Part shown: positions 15,653-23,742 of the stretch, piece by piece | Numbering within the stretch: the stretch's first letter is position 1 | How the letters are laid out: each line of letters starts with the position of its first letter | Origin: Pelagerythrobacter marensis | GTDB lineage: Bacteria > Pseudomonadota > Alphaproteobacteria > Sphingomonadales > Sphingomonadaceae | Reading direction: 5' to 3' | Length of the DNA stretch: 64,000 nt | Assembly: GCF_001028625.1 (NCBI RefSeq) | Contig: NZ_CP011805.1 | Coordinates: 806,001 to 870,000 of the forward strand | Notes under the pieces: generated by a model | Seen by the model: only the letters and a program-made list of their open reading frames with translations | What the model was told of the DNA's origin: nothing | Databases searched by the model: none | Translations under genes and position numbers: made by a program

Positions 15653-17440
15653 TCAATCGGCCCAGGCGGCGTCCTCCAGATGAAGTTCAGCCGCAGGGCG
15701 TGCGCCCCAATCGTCGATCTTCGCGCGCCCTGCCAGCCAGAGCCGCCGGCCCCTTGCACCGTGAAGCAGCGACTGGCCGAGATCGCTTTCCGCCATGCGA
15801 AACCCGATCGCCTTGAACGATCGCCCGTCGTCGCCCCCGGCGATCAGGCGGACGTGATTGGTGCCGACCACATCAGCCTTGATCAGTCGAACCGGGCCGA
15901 CCGCGAGCTTGGGCCCAGGCCAGCCGACCCCGAACGGCCCCGCATGCTCCAGCGTTTCGACCAGTTCCGGTGTCAGCCCCCCAGGCGCCAGCGACAGATC
16001 GAGCGAGAGCGTCTGCTGGGCGCTGGCCCGTTCAACCGCCCCGGCGAGCCGCGCGTTCAGCCAGTCGGCAAATGCATCGAACTGGTCCGATTCGATCGTC
16101 AGCCCGGCCGCCATTGCATGACCGCCCCCGGCCACCAGCAACCCGGCCTCCCGCGCGGCGATAATGGCCGCACCAAGATCGACGCCAGAGATCGACCGGC
16201 CCGATCCCTTGCCCTGGCCCTGCGCTTCATCGAGCGCGATCACGATTGCCGGCTTGCCCGTCTTTTCCTTTATCCGCCCGGCCACGATACCGATGACCCC
16301 CGGATGCCATCCGGTCCCCGCCAGTACGCAGACAGCGCGATTGTGCTGGCCGGCAAGCTGCGCCTCGGCTGCTTCCTGGACCGCCGCCTCTATCGCGCGA
16401 CGTTCTTCGTTGAGCGCCGAAAGCTGGGCGGCGATTGCCTGCGCTTCGTGTACGTCTTCGGTCGTCAGCAGGCGGACGCCCAGCGTCGATTCGCCCACGC
16501 GGCCGCCGGCGTTGATGCGTGGTCCCAGTGCGAAACCCAGATCGCTGCAGATCGGCGCGCGGGTCAACCGGCTTGCGTCGATCAACGCGGACATGCCGAC
16601 GTTTTGCCGCTTCGCCATCACCTTCAGCCCTTGCGCCACGAAAGCGCGGTTCAACCCGTGGAGAGCCGCGACATCGGCGACGGTGCCGAGCGCAACGAGA
16701 TCGAGCAGACCGCGCAGGTCCGGTTCGGGCCGGGCCTCGAAATAGGCGCGTGCGCGCAAGGTACGCACCACTGCCACTGCGAGCAGGAATGCCACGCCGA
16801 CGGCGGCAAGATGGCCATGCTGCGCCGCAAGGTCGCATTCGTCGAGGCGATTCGGATTCACCAGCGCCGCGGCCTTGGGCAGTTCGGATGAGCACTTGTG
16901 GTGATCGACCACGATCACGTCGACGCCGGCATCGTGTGCCATCGCCAGTGCCTCGTGCGCCATCGCCCCGCAATCCACGGTCACGATCAGGCTCGATCCC
17001 TGTTCCGCCAGCCGGACAAGCGCTTCGCCGCTCGGGCCGTAACCTTCCAGCAGGCGATCGGGGATGTAATGCCCGGCGTCGTGACCCAGCATCCGCAGGA
17101 GGCGAATCAGCAGCGCCGAACTCGTCGCCCCGTCGACATCGTAGTCGCCGTAGATCGTGATTGTTTCCCCGCCGAGCACCGCCTGCGCGATGCGTTCGGC
17201 CGCCACCTCCATGTCGCGAAACACCGAAGGGTCGGGCAGGAACGCGCGCAAGGTCGGCGCGCGATGGCGATCCAGATCTTCGCGAACCACGCCGCGCGAC
17301 AGCAGCAATTGTGCGACGATATCGTCTTCGAGCGCGGCACCATCGCTGCCGAGCGCCATGTTTCCGCCGCGCCAGCGCCATGCCTTGCCCGAAAGCGACC
17401 GTTCGATCCCGAAGACGTTGGAAAGCGAGTGCGACGCCAT
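15653..17440 (-). CDS. recJ: Single-stranded-DNA exonuclease RecJ
   Basis: A 595-residue DHH-family 5'-3' exonuclease that acts in recombination and mismatch repair. The metal-binding motifs are visible: DYDVDG (99-104), the VDCGA segment, the DHH triad at 179-181, and the DHHA1 domain further on with GWHPGVIGIVAGR and GGGHAMAAG. Length fits the family. It is divergent from the flavodoxin-like gene, with 81 bases between. Confidence 0.95.
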   Translation of the reverse strand: MASHSLSNVFGIERSLSGKAWRWRGGNMALGSDGAALEDDIVAQLLLSRGVVREDLDRHRAPTLRAFLPDPSVFRDMEVAAERIAQAVLGGETITIYGDYDVDGATSSALLIRLLRMLGHDAGHYIPDRLLEGYGPSGEALVRLAEQGSSLIVTVDCGAMAHEALAMAHDAGVDVIVVDHHKCSSELPKAAALVNPNRLDECDLAAQHGHLAAVGVAFLLAVAVVRTLRARAYFEARPEPDLRGLLDLVALGTVADVAALHGLNRAFVAQGLKVMAKRQNVGMSALIDASRLTRAPICSDLGFALGPRINAGGRVGESTLGVRLLTTEDVHEAQAIAAQLSALNEERRAIEAAVQEAAEAQLAGQHNRAVCVLAGTGWHPGVIGIVAGRIKEKTGKPAIVIALDEAQGQGKGSGRSISGVDLGAAIIAAREAGLLVAGGGHAMAAGLTIESDQFDAFADWLNARLAGAVERASAQQTLSLDLSLAPGGLTPELVETLEHAGPFGVGWPGPKLAVGPVRLIKADVVGTNHVRLIAGGDDGRSFKAIGFRMAESDLGQSLLHGARGRRLWLAGRAKIDDWGARPAAELHLEDAAWAD

Positions 17441-17521
17441 CGCTGTCGTCTAGCCCACCTGGATGCCCGGCGCAAAGCAGGCTGTTTGACAATCGACAGC
17501 CGGGTGCGATGTTCGTTCGCG

Positions 17522-18013
17522 ATGAACGATGAACCGCGCAGATTGCTGATTGCCTGGCACAGCCGCACCGGCGCGAGCGAGGCGATGGCGCAGGCCGCCG
17601 CCGAAGGTGCGGGGCAGGTTGCGCGGCTGATTCGGGCCGATGAGGTCGTGCCTGGCGATTTGCTGGCAGCTAGCGCCTATCTGTTCGTGTGCCCCGAAAA
17701 TCTGGCGACCATGAGCGGCGCGATGAAGGAAATGTTCGATCGCTGTTACTACCCCGTCCTCGGCCAGATCGAGGGCCGGCCTTACGCGACGATTATTGCC
17801 GCAGGCTCCGATGGGGAGGGGGCGCAGCGGCAGATCGACCGGATCGCCAGGGGGTGGCGTCTGCGCCGGGTGCTTGACCCGGTGATCGAATGTTTCGACG
17901 CGCAGACGCCTGAAGCCATTCTGGCGCCGAAGACGGTTTCCTCGCATCGCCGGAAGCGTTGTTTCGAACTGGGCGCCGCGCTGGCCGAAGGGGTTACGCT
18001 CGGGGTATTCTGA
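17522..18013 (+). CDS. Flavodoxin-like / NAD(P)H-FMN oxidoreductase-like protein
   Basis: A 163-residue protein with a flavodoxin-like fold. The phosphate-binding loop of FMN is WHSRTGASEAMA (residues 12-23), and LFVCPENLATMSGAMKEMFDRCYY matches the second FMN loop seen in the flavodoxin/WrbA superfamily. The substrate is unknown; an electron-transfer or quinone-reductase role is inferred. The ATG at 17522 gives the first beta strand at once. A palindrome lies after the stop, and the next gene follows on the same strand. Confidence 0.8.
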   Translation: MNDEPRRLLIAWHSRTGASEAMAQAAAEGAGQVARLIRADEVVPGDLLAASAYLFVCPENLATMSGAMKEMFDRCYYPVLGQIEGRPYATIIAAGSDGEGAQRQIDRIARGWRLRRVLDPVIECFDAQTPEAILAPKTVSSHRRKRCFELGAALAEGVTLGVF

Positions 18014-18026
18014 TCTCTGGCCAATC

Positions 18027-18043
18027 GCCTCCGAATCGGAGGC
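18027..18043 (+). other. 17-base palindrome between two genes
   Basis: GCCTCCGA and TCGGAGGC are perfect inverted arms around one base, 14 bases after the flavodoxin-like stop and 6 bases before the next GTG. It could be an operator for the downstream gene or part of an RNA hairpin; the TCGGAGG right arm may also act as its ribosome binding site. Confidence 0.4.
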
Positions 18044-18049
18044 AAGACC

Positions 18050-18895
18050 GTGCGGGAACACTCGACGACGCAAACGATTCCATACAAGAGCCGCGCGACG
18101 CAGCCGAAGGGACGCCTCATCAACGACCGCTCCGACATTGCCGGAGATAGAACACGCTCCGGCTTGCTGCTGCTGTTTCGGGCCGGCGAGCGTCCCGGCG
18201 TTGCCGCGCTTCGCCGTGCGCTCTCTGCTTCGGGACGGGTTGCGATCAGCCATGAATCGGCTCCGCCGCGACCCGCCGCCGGGGACGGCACCGTCTGGGC
18301 GGAGCTGCTCGTCGATGGAATGACGTTCGACCTGGACGGGCTGGCCCCGGGTCCCGGCTTCCCGGCAGGAGAACTGCGTCACACGTTCGAAGTGACGGAG
18401 GCGCTGATCGCCAACCCGGGTGAGGCGTTGTCGCTTTCCGCCGGCCCCCACATTGCCGGAGCGCGCGCGACGATGCCGGTCGTGCGTGTGCAGATGGCGC
18501 TGGGGGCGGAGCTGGTTCGCGCATTCCCGGGTGTCACGGCGGTGGTCTGGTCGCCGGCGCGCAGCGTGATGGGGCGCGCATTCTTCATGTCGCTGGCGGA
18601 CAAATGGCTGAAGGGCGGGCCGTTCCCGGCGCTCGGCATCACGGCCTTCCGCCGGGCTCTGGATGGGGCAGTGCAATCCGACGGACTTGCCTTCTTCACC
18701 GGGCAGGAACTGCATTTCGACGCGACTGCGTTCCCCGATCCGGTGGAAGCGACCCGCATCGGGCTGCGGTTGATCAATGTGCTGATCGATTCTCATGCGC
18801 TGGAGCGGCCGATCGAACTGGCCGCGCCCGACGGGGCGATCCTTACGCTGCGGCCATCGCGCAACGGGCGCTTCGTTCGTGTGGGCCGGGGCTGA
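18050..18895 (+). CDS. Uncharacterised protein, weakly DUF4261-like
   Basis: A 281-residue soluble protein with no signal peptide or membrane segment. The part VTAVVWSPARSVMGRAFF followed by LADKWLKGGPFPALGITAF, and DGLAFFTGQEL, weakly recall the DUF4261 family, whose function is unknown. The first 40 residues are low in structure and may not be translated; GTG at 18050 has a GGAGG seven bases upstream (part of the palindrome). The gene is followed directly by the AHH-domain gene, one base after the stop in another frame, so the two may be cotranscribed. Confidence 0.65.
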   Translation: MREHSTTQTIPYKSRATQPKGRLINDRSDIAGDRTRSGLLLLFRAGERPGVAALRRALSASGRVAISHESAPPRPAAGDGTVWAELLVDGMTFDLDGLAPGPGFPAGELRHTFEVTEALIANPGEALSLSAGPHIAGARATMPVVRVQMALGAELVRAFPGVTAVVWSPARSVMGRAFFMSLADKWLKGGPFPALGITAFRRALDGAVQSDGLAFFTGQELHFDATAFPDPVEATRIGLRLINVLIDSHALERPIELAAPDGAILTLRPSRNGRFVRVGRG

Positions 18896-18900
18896 TCCTC

Positions 18901-19458
18901 TTGCGCGGGGCTGCCGGGCATCGCCGCGCAATATCCTTCGCATCGGTCAATCGCCCGCAGTCGCCCGGCCATGATCCAGCACTGCAGCGCCACCATCTTC
19001 TGCCGTGCCAGTTGCGCAGGCTGGCCTGCTTCGAACGCCTGTTTGGCGAATTGGGCGCACGGCGGATCGGGCTGGAGGATTTCCGCCGCAACGGCATGTT
19101 GTTGCCGGCACGTGAGCAGGCTGCCCTGCGCCTCGCCTTGCCGCTCCATCGCGGGCCGCATCGAGCCTACAACGAACTGGTTGCCGAGCGAATTGGACAG
19201 ATCGAGCGGCACTGGTCCAGCGTTCGTGCAGCCTGCCCGGTGCGGGCAGGGGCCGAGGCGCTGATGCGGCTGGACCTGCTCCAGCGCGCGCTGCGGCGGC
19301 GCCTGCTGGAGGGGCGACGCCGTCGCCTCGTGCTCAACCGGTACGACCCGGTCGGTGCCGGCCATGATTTCACCGCGATGGACGCGCTGGCCGAAACGCT
19401 CTGGCGCGCGACCGATCCTCAGACCGCTTTGGCGGAGAGCGCTTCCTTCGCTGCGTGA
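18901..19458 (+). CDS. AHH-domain nuclease-like protein
   Basis: A protein of about 185 residues. It carries the marks of the AHH family (HNH/endonuclease VII fold): RHHLLPCQL, then a FRRNGMLLPA segment and LPLHRGPHRAYNELV. These match the conserved His pair, the NG-x-LP turn and the H-x-G-x-H-x-x-Y helix of AHH nucleases. AHH domains are best known at the ends of polymorphic toxins; here there is no secretion, repeat or delivery domain. The start is uncertain: no ATG is in frame, and I chose the TTG at 18901 after the previous stop. Its end overlaps the convergent monooxygenase by 40 bases. Confidence 0.68.
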   Translation: MRGAAGHRRAISFASVNRPQSPGHDPALQRHHLLPCQLRRLACFERLFGELGARRIGLEDFRRNGMLLPAREQAALRLALPLHRGPHRAYNELVAERIGQIERHWSSVRAACPVRAGAEALMRLDLLQRALRRRLLEGRRRRLVLNRYDPVGAGHDFTAMDALAETLWRATDPQTALAESASFAA

Positions 19459-20387
19459 TACTCGCGCTCCAGCCGGTCGACCCTGTCGGCTACCGTATCG
19501 ACCGCATCGACCATGCCCACGCCCTGGCCCGATCCCCAGATGTCCTTCCACGCCTTGACCTTCGTGTTCCCGCCGGAACCGAAGTTCATCTTGCTCGGGT
19601 CGCTCGTCGGCAGGTCATCGGGATCGAGCCCCGCCGCCTCGATAGATCCGCGCAGGTAATTGCCGTGAACCCCGGTGAAGAGGTTGGTGTAGACGATATC
19701 CGCCGCCCGGCTTTCGACGATGCCCTGCTTGTAGCTTTCGTCCGCATTCGCTTCCTTCGTCGCGATCCAGGGCGATCCGATATAGGCGAAATCCGCCCCC
19801 ATCGCCTGCGCCGCGAGGACCGAACGGCCGTGCGCGATCGAGCCGGACAGGGCGACGAGCCCGTCGAACCACTGGCGGATTTCCTGCATCAGGGCGAAGG
19901 GCGACTGCACGCCGGCATGGCCGCCCGCACCGGCAGCGACGGGGATCAGGCCATCGGCCCCTTTCTCGATCGCCTTGCGCGCGAAGCGGTCGTTGATCAC
20001 GTCGTGCATCGTGATTCCGCCCCAGCCGCGCACCGCGCTGAAGATCTCCTCCCGCGCGCCGAGCGAGGTGATGACCATCGGCACCTGCCACTTGGCGCAG
20101 ACCTGCATGTCCTCTTCCAGCCGGTCGTTCGACTTGTGAACGATCTGGTTGACCGCGAAGGGGGCGGCCGGGCGGTCGGGATTGTCCCGGTTGTGCGCGG
20201 CCAGTTCTTCGGTGATCCGGTGCAGCCATTCGTCGAGCACCCCGGAAGGTCGCGCGTTGAGTGCCGGGAACGAACCGATAATGCCCGCCTTGCACTGGGC
20301 GATCACCAGGTCCGGCCCGGAAACGATGAACAGCGGGGAGCCGATCACCGGCAGGCGCAGGCGGTCGAAGGGGGCGGGCAGGGGCAT
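19419..20387 (-). CDS. Nitronate monooxygenase family protein
   Basis: A 322-residue FMN-dependent TIM-barrel protein of the 2-nitropropane dioxygenase (NMO) family. Marks: SPLFIVSGPDLVIAQCKAG at the N-terminus, the catalytic His H157 in AAGAGGHAGVQSP and ALSGSIAHGRSVLAAQAMGAD (FMN phosphate site). Such enzymes oxidise alkyl nitronates. The longer class without the typical class I motifs also contains enoyl reductase-like enzymes, so the substrate is open. The ATG at 20387 has GGAG six bases upstream, which rules out the longer open frame. Confidence 0.88.
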   Translation of the reverse strand: MPLPAPFDRLRLPVIGSPLFIVSGPDLVIAQCKAGIIGSFPALNARPSGVLDEWLHRITEELAAHNRDNPDRPAAPFAVNQIVHKSNDRLEEDMQVCAKWQVPMVITSLGAREEIFSAVRGWGGITMHDVINDRFARKAIEKGADGLIPVAAGAGGHAGVQSPFALMQEIRQWFDGLVALSGSIAHGRSVLAAQAMGADFAYIGSPWIATKEANADESYKQGIVESRAADIVYTNLFTGVHGNYLRGSIEAAGLDPDDLPTSDPSKMNFGSGGNTKVKAWKDIWGSGQGVGMVDAVDTVADRVDRLEREYHAAKEALSAKAV

Positions 20388-20469
20388 CCATATCTCCGTT
20401 GTCGATTGCAACTTGTCACACGCGCTATCGGGCGCGGGGCCGGTTGTCGAGATTGCCGTTACGTAAACG

Positions 20470-21510
20470 TCAGGCCAGCAGCGCCTCCAGCCCATAGACG
20501 CGGGCCGCGGTCCCGGCGAACAGCGCGCGCTTCTCCCCCTCGCTCGCGCCCGATGCCAGCCGCTTGAAGGCGTTCCACAACACCGGATAGCTCGCGCCCC
20601 AGCGATCGACCGGATAGTTGCTTTCGAACATCGCCCGCTCCGCCCCGAAGGCTTCGATGCAGGTTTCGACATAGGGCCGCCAGAGGTCGGCCAGGGTCTG
20701 TGAATCGCACCCCGCGGCGGGCCCATCGTCCGGCATTGCGCAGAAGGCCATCGCCAGCCCGCCGAGCTTGACGGTGACATTCTCGCATTCGGCCAGGGCG
20801 CGGATGTTCGCGCGCCAGCGGTCGAACCGGTCGGGCAGGGTGCCGCGATAGCTGGCGATGCCGAGCGGCGTGCCGCAATGGTCGAGCACGATCGGCTGGT
20901 CGGGGAAGGCGCGGGCGAGCGCGATCACGTCGCCGAGCTGGGGTTCGAGCACCCAGGCATCGAACGTCAGCCCGCGGGGGCCGAGTTCGGCAAAGCCTTC
21001 GCGGAAGGCGCTGTCGCCATAGAGCCCCTCGGGCGCATGGAATGGCGGGCCGAGCACTTCGGGATCGGCATCCCAAGCCCCGGCGTGGCGAATCCCGGCG
21101 AAGCGGGGGGAGGCGGCCTGCAGCGCGTCGAGCACCTCGCCCGCCGCCGCGCCGCGGGTGAGGTCGGCATGGCCGACGATCGCGGCGCAGGGGCGGTATG
21201 CGCCATAGGCCCCGCTGGCCCCTTGCGCGGCGACGCCATTGGCGAACTCGACTTCGCCCACCGGCCTGAACGGCTCGCTCCGCCCTGCATCGTAGAACGC
21301 GCCGCATTCCATGAACACGGTGGCGATCACCCTGTGGCCGCTCGCGGCATCGGCGTGGAGCTGGTCGAAGGTGTAATAGGCCGCGCCCGCAATCGCCTCC
21401 AGGAACGGATGGCGCGGTTCGGGGAAGGCGGGGAGCAGGGGCCGCAAGTCCCACAGGTGGTGGTGCGGATCGATGATCGGCAGGTCGGGTTCGAGAATCG
21501 CTTCGCTCAT
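20470..21510 (-). CDS. Amidohydrolase-2 family protein
   Basis: A 346-residue TIM-barrel metal hydrolase of the amidohydrolase-related (Amidohydro_2) family. The metal-binding start is IDPHHHLWDL (H16-H18), the barrel continues with GIRHAGAW and VLDHCGTPLG, and ESNYPVD carries the late catalytic Asp region. Relatives include 2-pyrone-4,6-dicarboxylate lactonase and L-fuconolactone hydrolase, so lactonase activity is plausible; the substrate is not shown. The dispersed 33-base element ends 29 bases before the ATG. Confidence 0.87.
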   Translation of the reverse strand: MSEAILEPDLPIIDPHHHLWDLRPLLPAFPEPRHPFLEAIAGAAYYTFDQLHADAASGHRVIATVFMECGAFYDAGRSEPFRPVGEVEFANGVAAQGASGAYGAYRPCAAIVGHADLTRGAAAGEVLDALQAASPRFAGIRHAGAWDADPEVLGPPFHAPEGLYGDSAFREGFAELGPRGLTFDAWVLEPQLGDVIALARAFPDQPIVLDHCGTPLGIASYRGTLPDRFDRWRANIRALAECENVTVKLGGLAMAFCAMPDDGPAAGCDSQTLADLWRPYVETCIEAFGAERAMFESNYPVDRWGASYPVLWNAFKRLASGASEGEKRALFAGTAARVYGLEALLA

Positions 21511-21539
21511 CGCAGCACTCCGTTCGTCGCAGCCAGGGA

Positions 21540-21572
21540 AGACATGGACCGCATGTTACACTGTCCTGGAGA
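21540..21572 (-). repeat. Dispersed 33-base element, copy B, upstream of the amidohydrolase
   Basis: Matches 4351-4383 in 32 of 33 positions, same orientation with respect to the gene that follows. Similarity continues weakly into the neighbouring A-rich run and GGCC. The inverted repeat ACATG-N5-CATGT lies at 21542-21556. It belongs to the 343-base gap 21511-21853, which has no gene. Confidence 0.6.
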
Positions 21573-21715
21573 GAAAAAGTCCGGCCACCGGGAGCGGCCT
21601 GAAAGCGGGGCGGGGAGGGGGTGCGGGCGGTCCATCACCGGGATGCTAGCGTCCCCGGGGGCCTGTAGGAAAGAAGCGATTGGCGCAGGGCGGCACGGCT
21701 GCCCTGGCCACACCC

Positions 21716-21805
21716 GTCATGCTGAATTTGTTTCAGCATCCATTGCGCCGCCTCGTGCGGGCGATAGCGGCGGCGCAATGGACCCTGACGCAGGTTCAGG
21801 GTGAC
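21716..21805. repeat. 90-base palindromic dispersed repeat, copy 1
   Basis: The left arm starts GTCATGCTGAATTTG and the right arm, read in reverse complement, starts GTCACCCTGAACCTG. The inner 14 bases TCCATTGCGCCGCC are perfectly complementary between arms, giving a long hairpin. A related copy lies at 25501-25585. It stands between the amidohydrolase and leuA in a gap with no gene. It resembles REP/BIME-type intergenic palindromes. Confidence 0.75.
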
Positions 21806-21853
21806 GGTGAAGCGGGGAAGGGCACGTCGACGCGCCTTCCCCCCTAGCCCGGC

Positions 21854-23542
21854 TCAGCTCTCGGCTCGTTCGACCGCGCCGTTCGCCGCGCTCAGCACGG
21901 CGCGGACGCTGGCGGTGGCGACGTCTTCGTCAATCCCGCAGCCCCAGACACGCGCGCCCGAGGGGAGCGCGCATTCGAGGTATGCGGCGGCGCGCGCGTG
22001 GGAGCCGGTGGAAAGCGCGTGTTCGGTATAGTCGCAAACCTCCAGTTCAAGCCCGAAGCTTTCCTTCAGCGTCGCGACGACGGAGGAGATCAGCCCGTTG
22101 CCGCGCCCCGACACGCTCTGCACCCGCCCTTCGACCTCGATTGTCCCGGCAAAGACTCGCGTGCCATCGGCGGCGCGGCTTTCCTCGTAATCGACGAGCT
22201 GGAAATGCTTGGGCCGCACCTGGACGTGATAAGTGCGCCTGAACACGTCCCAGATATCCGCCGCGTTCAGTTCGCGGCCCATTTCGTCGGCCATGCGCTG
22301 CACCTGGCGGGAGAAATCGGCCTGCATCTTCTTGGGCAGTTTCAGACCCTGATCCTGCTCCAGCACCCAGGCGAAGCCGCCCTTGCCGCTTTGCGAATTG
22401 ACCCGGATGACCGCTTCGTAATTGCGGCCCAGATCGGCCGGGTCGATCGGCAGGTAGGGGACGCGCCAGCGTTCGTCGTTCTGGCGTTCGTGCGCCTCGA
22501 ACCCTTTCTTGATCGCATCCTGGTGGCTGCCGGAAAAGGCGGTGAAGACCAGCTCGCCGCCATAGGGGTGGCGCTGGTGGACCGGGATCTGGTTGCAGTA
22601 TTCGACCGTCTCGATCACCCGGTCGATGTCGGAGAAATCGAGCCCCGGATCGACCCCCTGGGTATAAAGGTTGAGCGCGACGGTGACGAGGCAGCAGTTG
22701 CCCGTCCGCTCGCCATTGCCGAACAGGCAGCCTTCGACCCGGTCGGCCCCGGCCATCAGGCCCAGTTCCGCCGCCGCGACCCCGGTGCCGCGGTCGTTGT
22801 GCGTGTGCAGGCTGATCACCGCGCTTTCGCGGTTGGGCAGGTTGCGGCAGAAATATTCGATCTGGTCGGCGTAGATATTGGCGGTCGCCGCCTCCACCGT
22901 CGCCGGCAGGTTCAGGATGATCGGCCGTTCGGGCGTGGGGGCGAGCACTTCCATCACCGCCTCGCAAACCTCGATCGAGAAATCGAGTTCGGCGGTGGAG
23001 AAGGTTTCGGGCGAATACTGGAAATGCCAGTCGGTCGCGGGCCGGCTGCCGGCCTCGTCACGCATGATTTTCGCACCCGCAACGGCGATGTCGCGCACTT
23101 CGTCGCGGCTCATGCGAAACACGATGTCGCGCCAGGCGGGGCTGACCGCGTTATAGAGGTGGACGATCGCCGCCCGCGCACCATCGAGACTGGCGAAGCT
23201 GGTGCGGATCAGATCCTCCCGGCTTTGGGTGAGGACCTGCACGGTCACATCGTCTGGAATACGGCCGGAATGTACCAGCGACTGGATGAAATCGAATTCC
23301 GTCGCGCCCGCGCTGGGGAAGCCGACCTCGATCTCCTTCACCCCGATTTCGACCAGCAGGTCGAAGAAACGGTTCTTCTTCACTGCATCCATCGGATCGA
23401 CGATGGCCTGGTTGCCGTCGCGCAAATCGGTCGAAAGCCAGCGCGGCGGCGCGGTGATCGTGCGGCTGGGCCAGCGCCGTTCGGTCAGCGGGACCTGGGG
23501 AAAGGCGGTGTATTTGCGCGAAGGTTCGCGGAGCATGGACAT
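21854..23542 (-). CDS. leuA: 2-isopropylmalate synthase
   Basis: A 562-residue enzyme that condenses acetyl-CoA with 2-oxoisovalerate, the first step of leucine synthesis. The TIM-barrel part has the catalytic STDLRDGNQAIVDPM segment and the metal motif SLHTHNDRGTG; the C-terminal third is the LeuA regulatory (allosteric) dimer domain. The length and FQYSPETFS motif fit the LeuA2 subtype shared with yeast and alphaproteobacteria. I chose the ATG at 23542; another ATG lies two codons later. A leader peptide and a strong hairpin precede it. Confidence 0.95.
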   Translation of the reverse strand: MSMLREPSRKYTAFPQVPLTERRWPSRTITAPPRWLSTDLRDGNQAIVDPMDAVKKNRFFDLLVEIGVKEIEVGFPSAGATEFDFIQSLVHSGRIPDDVTVQVLTQSREDLIRTSFASLDGARAAIVHLYNAVSPAWRDIVFRMSRDEVRDIAVAGAKIMRDEAGSRPATDWHFQYSPETFSTAELDFSIEVCEAVMEVLAPTPERPIILNLPATVEAATANIYADQIEYFCRNLPNRESAVISLHTHNDRGTGVAAAELGLMAGADRVEGCLFGNGERTGNCCLVTVALNLYTQGVDPGLDFSDIDRVIETVEYCNQIPVHQRHPYGGELVFTAFSGSHQDAIKKGFEAHERQNDERWRVPYLPIDPADLGRNYEAVIRVNSQSGKGGFAWVLEQDQGLKLPKKMQADFSRQVQRMADEMGRELNAADIWDVFRRTYHVQVRPKHFQLVDYEESRAADGTRVFAGTIEVEGRVQSVSGRGNGLISSVVATLKESFGLELEVCDYTEHALSTGSHARAAAYLECALPSGARVWGCGIDEDVATASVRAVLSAANGAVERAES

Positions 23543-23590
23543 GGGGGTAATTCTCGCAACGGATCGGTCTGCTTCGGATGGGCGGTCGGT

Positions 23591-23642
23591 CCCTTGGGCG
23601 CAACGCGCGCCCGGCGGGCACACGTCAGTTCACGCCCAAGGG
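23591..23642 (-). promoter_or_regulatory. leuA attenuator hairpin
   Basis: Minus-strand CCCTTGGGCG (23642-23633), which covers the last codons of the leader peptide, pairs perfectly over 10 bp with CGCCCAAGGG (23600-23591). A second small hairpin (GCCC/GGGC) lies in the loop. No T run follows, so the stop may be Rho-dependent or act on translation. The overlap of leader codons with the first arm is the layout of ribosome-mediated attenuation. Confidence 0.55.
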
Positions 23643-23680
23643 CGAATAAGTCGAAGCAGGGGTAGTCCGTTGCGCGTCAT
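23630..23680 (-). CDS. leuL: Leucine leader peptide of leuA
   Basis: A 16-codon frame, MTRNGLPLLRLIRPWA, beginning 138 bases before leuA. Four of 16 codons are Leu (CTA, CTG, CTT, CTT) plus one Ile; CTA and CTT are rare in this GC-rich coding background. Its stop lies next to the 10-bp hairpin. Leader peptides with clustered Leu codons before leuA are known in Alphaproteobacteria. The ribosome binding site is weak (GCAGGT directly before ATG). The call is by composition and position. Confidence 0.6.
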   Translation of the reverse strand: MTRNGLPLLRLIRPWA

Positions 23681-23742
23681 ACCTGCGGCAATGGGCGAAA
23701 ATTGCCCGGAAGGCAAGGCGCACCCTCGCTTCGCTGCGCGCA

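Noticed and set aside
18901..19458. A secreted polymorphic toxin
   Set aside because: No signal peptide, RHS/YD repeats, VgrG/PAAR or immunity gene is seen; only the AHH core is present, so a delivered toxin is not supported.
21511..21853. A hidden gene in the 343-base gap before leuA
   Set aside because: The only frames are short and explained by the 33-base element and the 90-base palindrome; no ribosome binding site or conserved protein pattern is visible.
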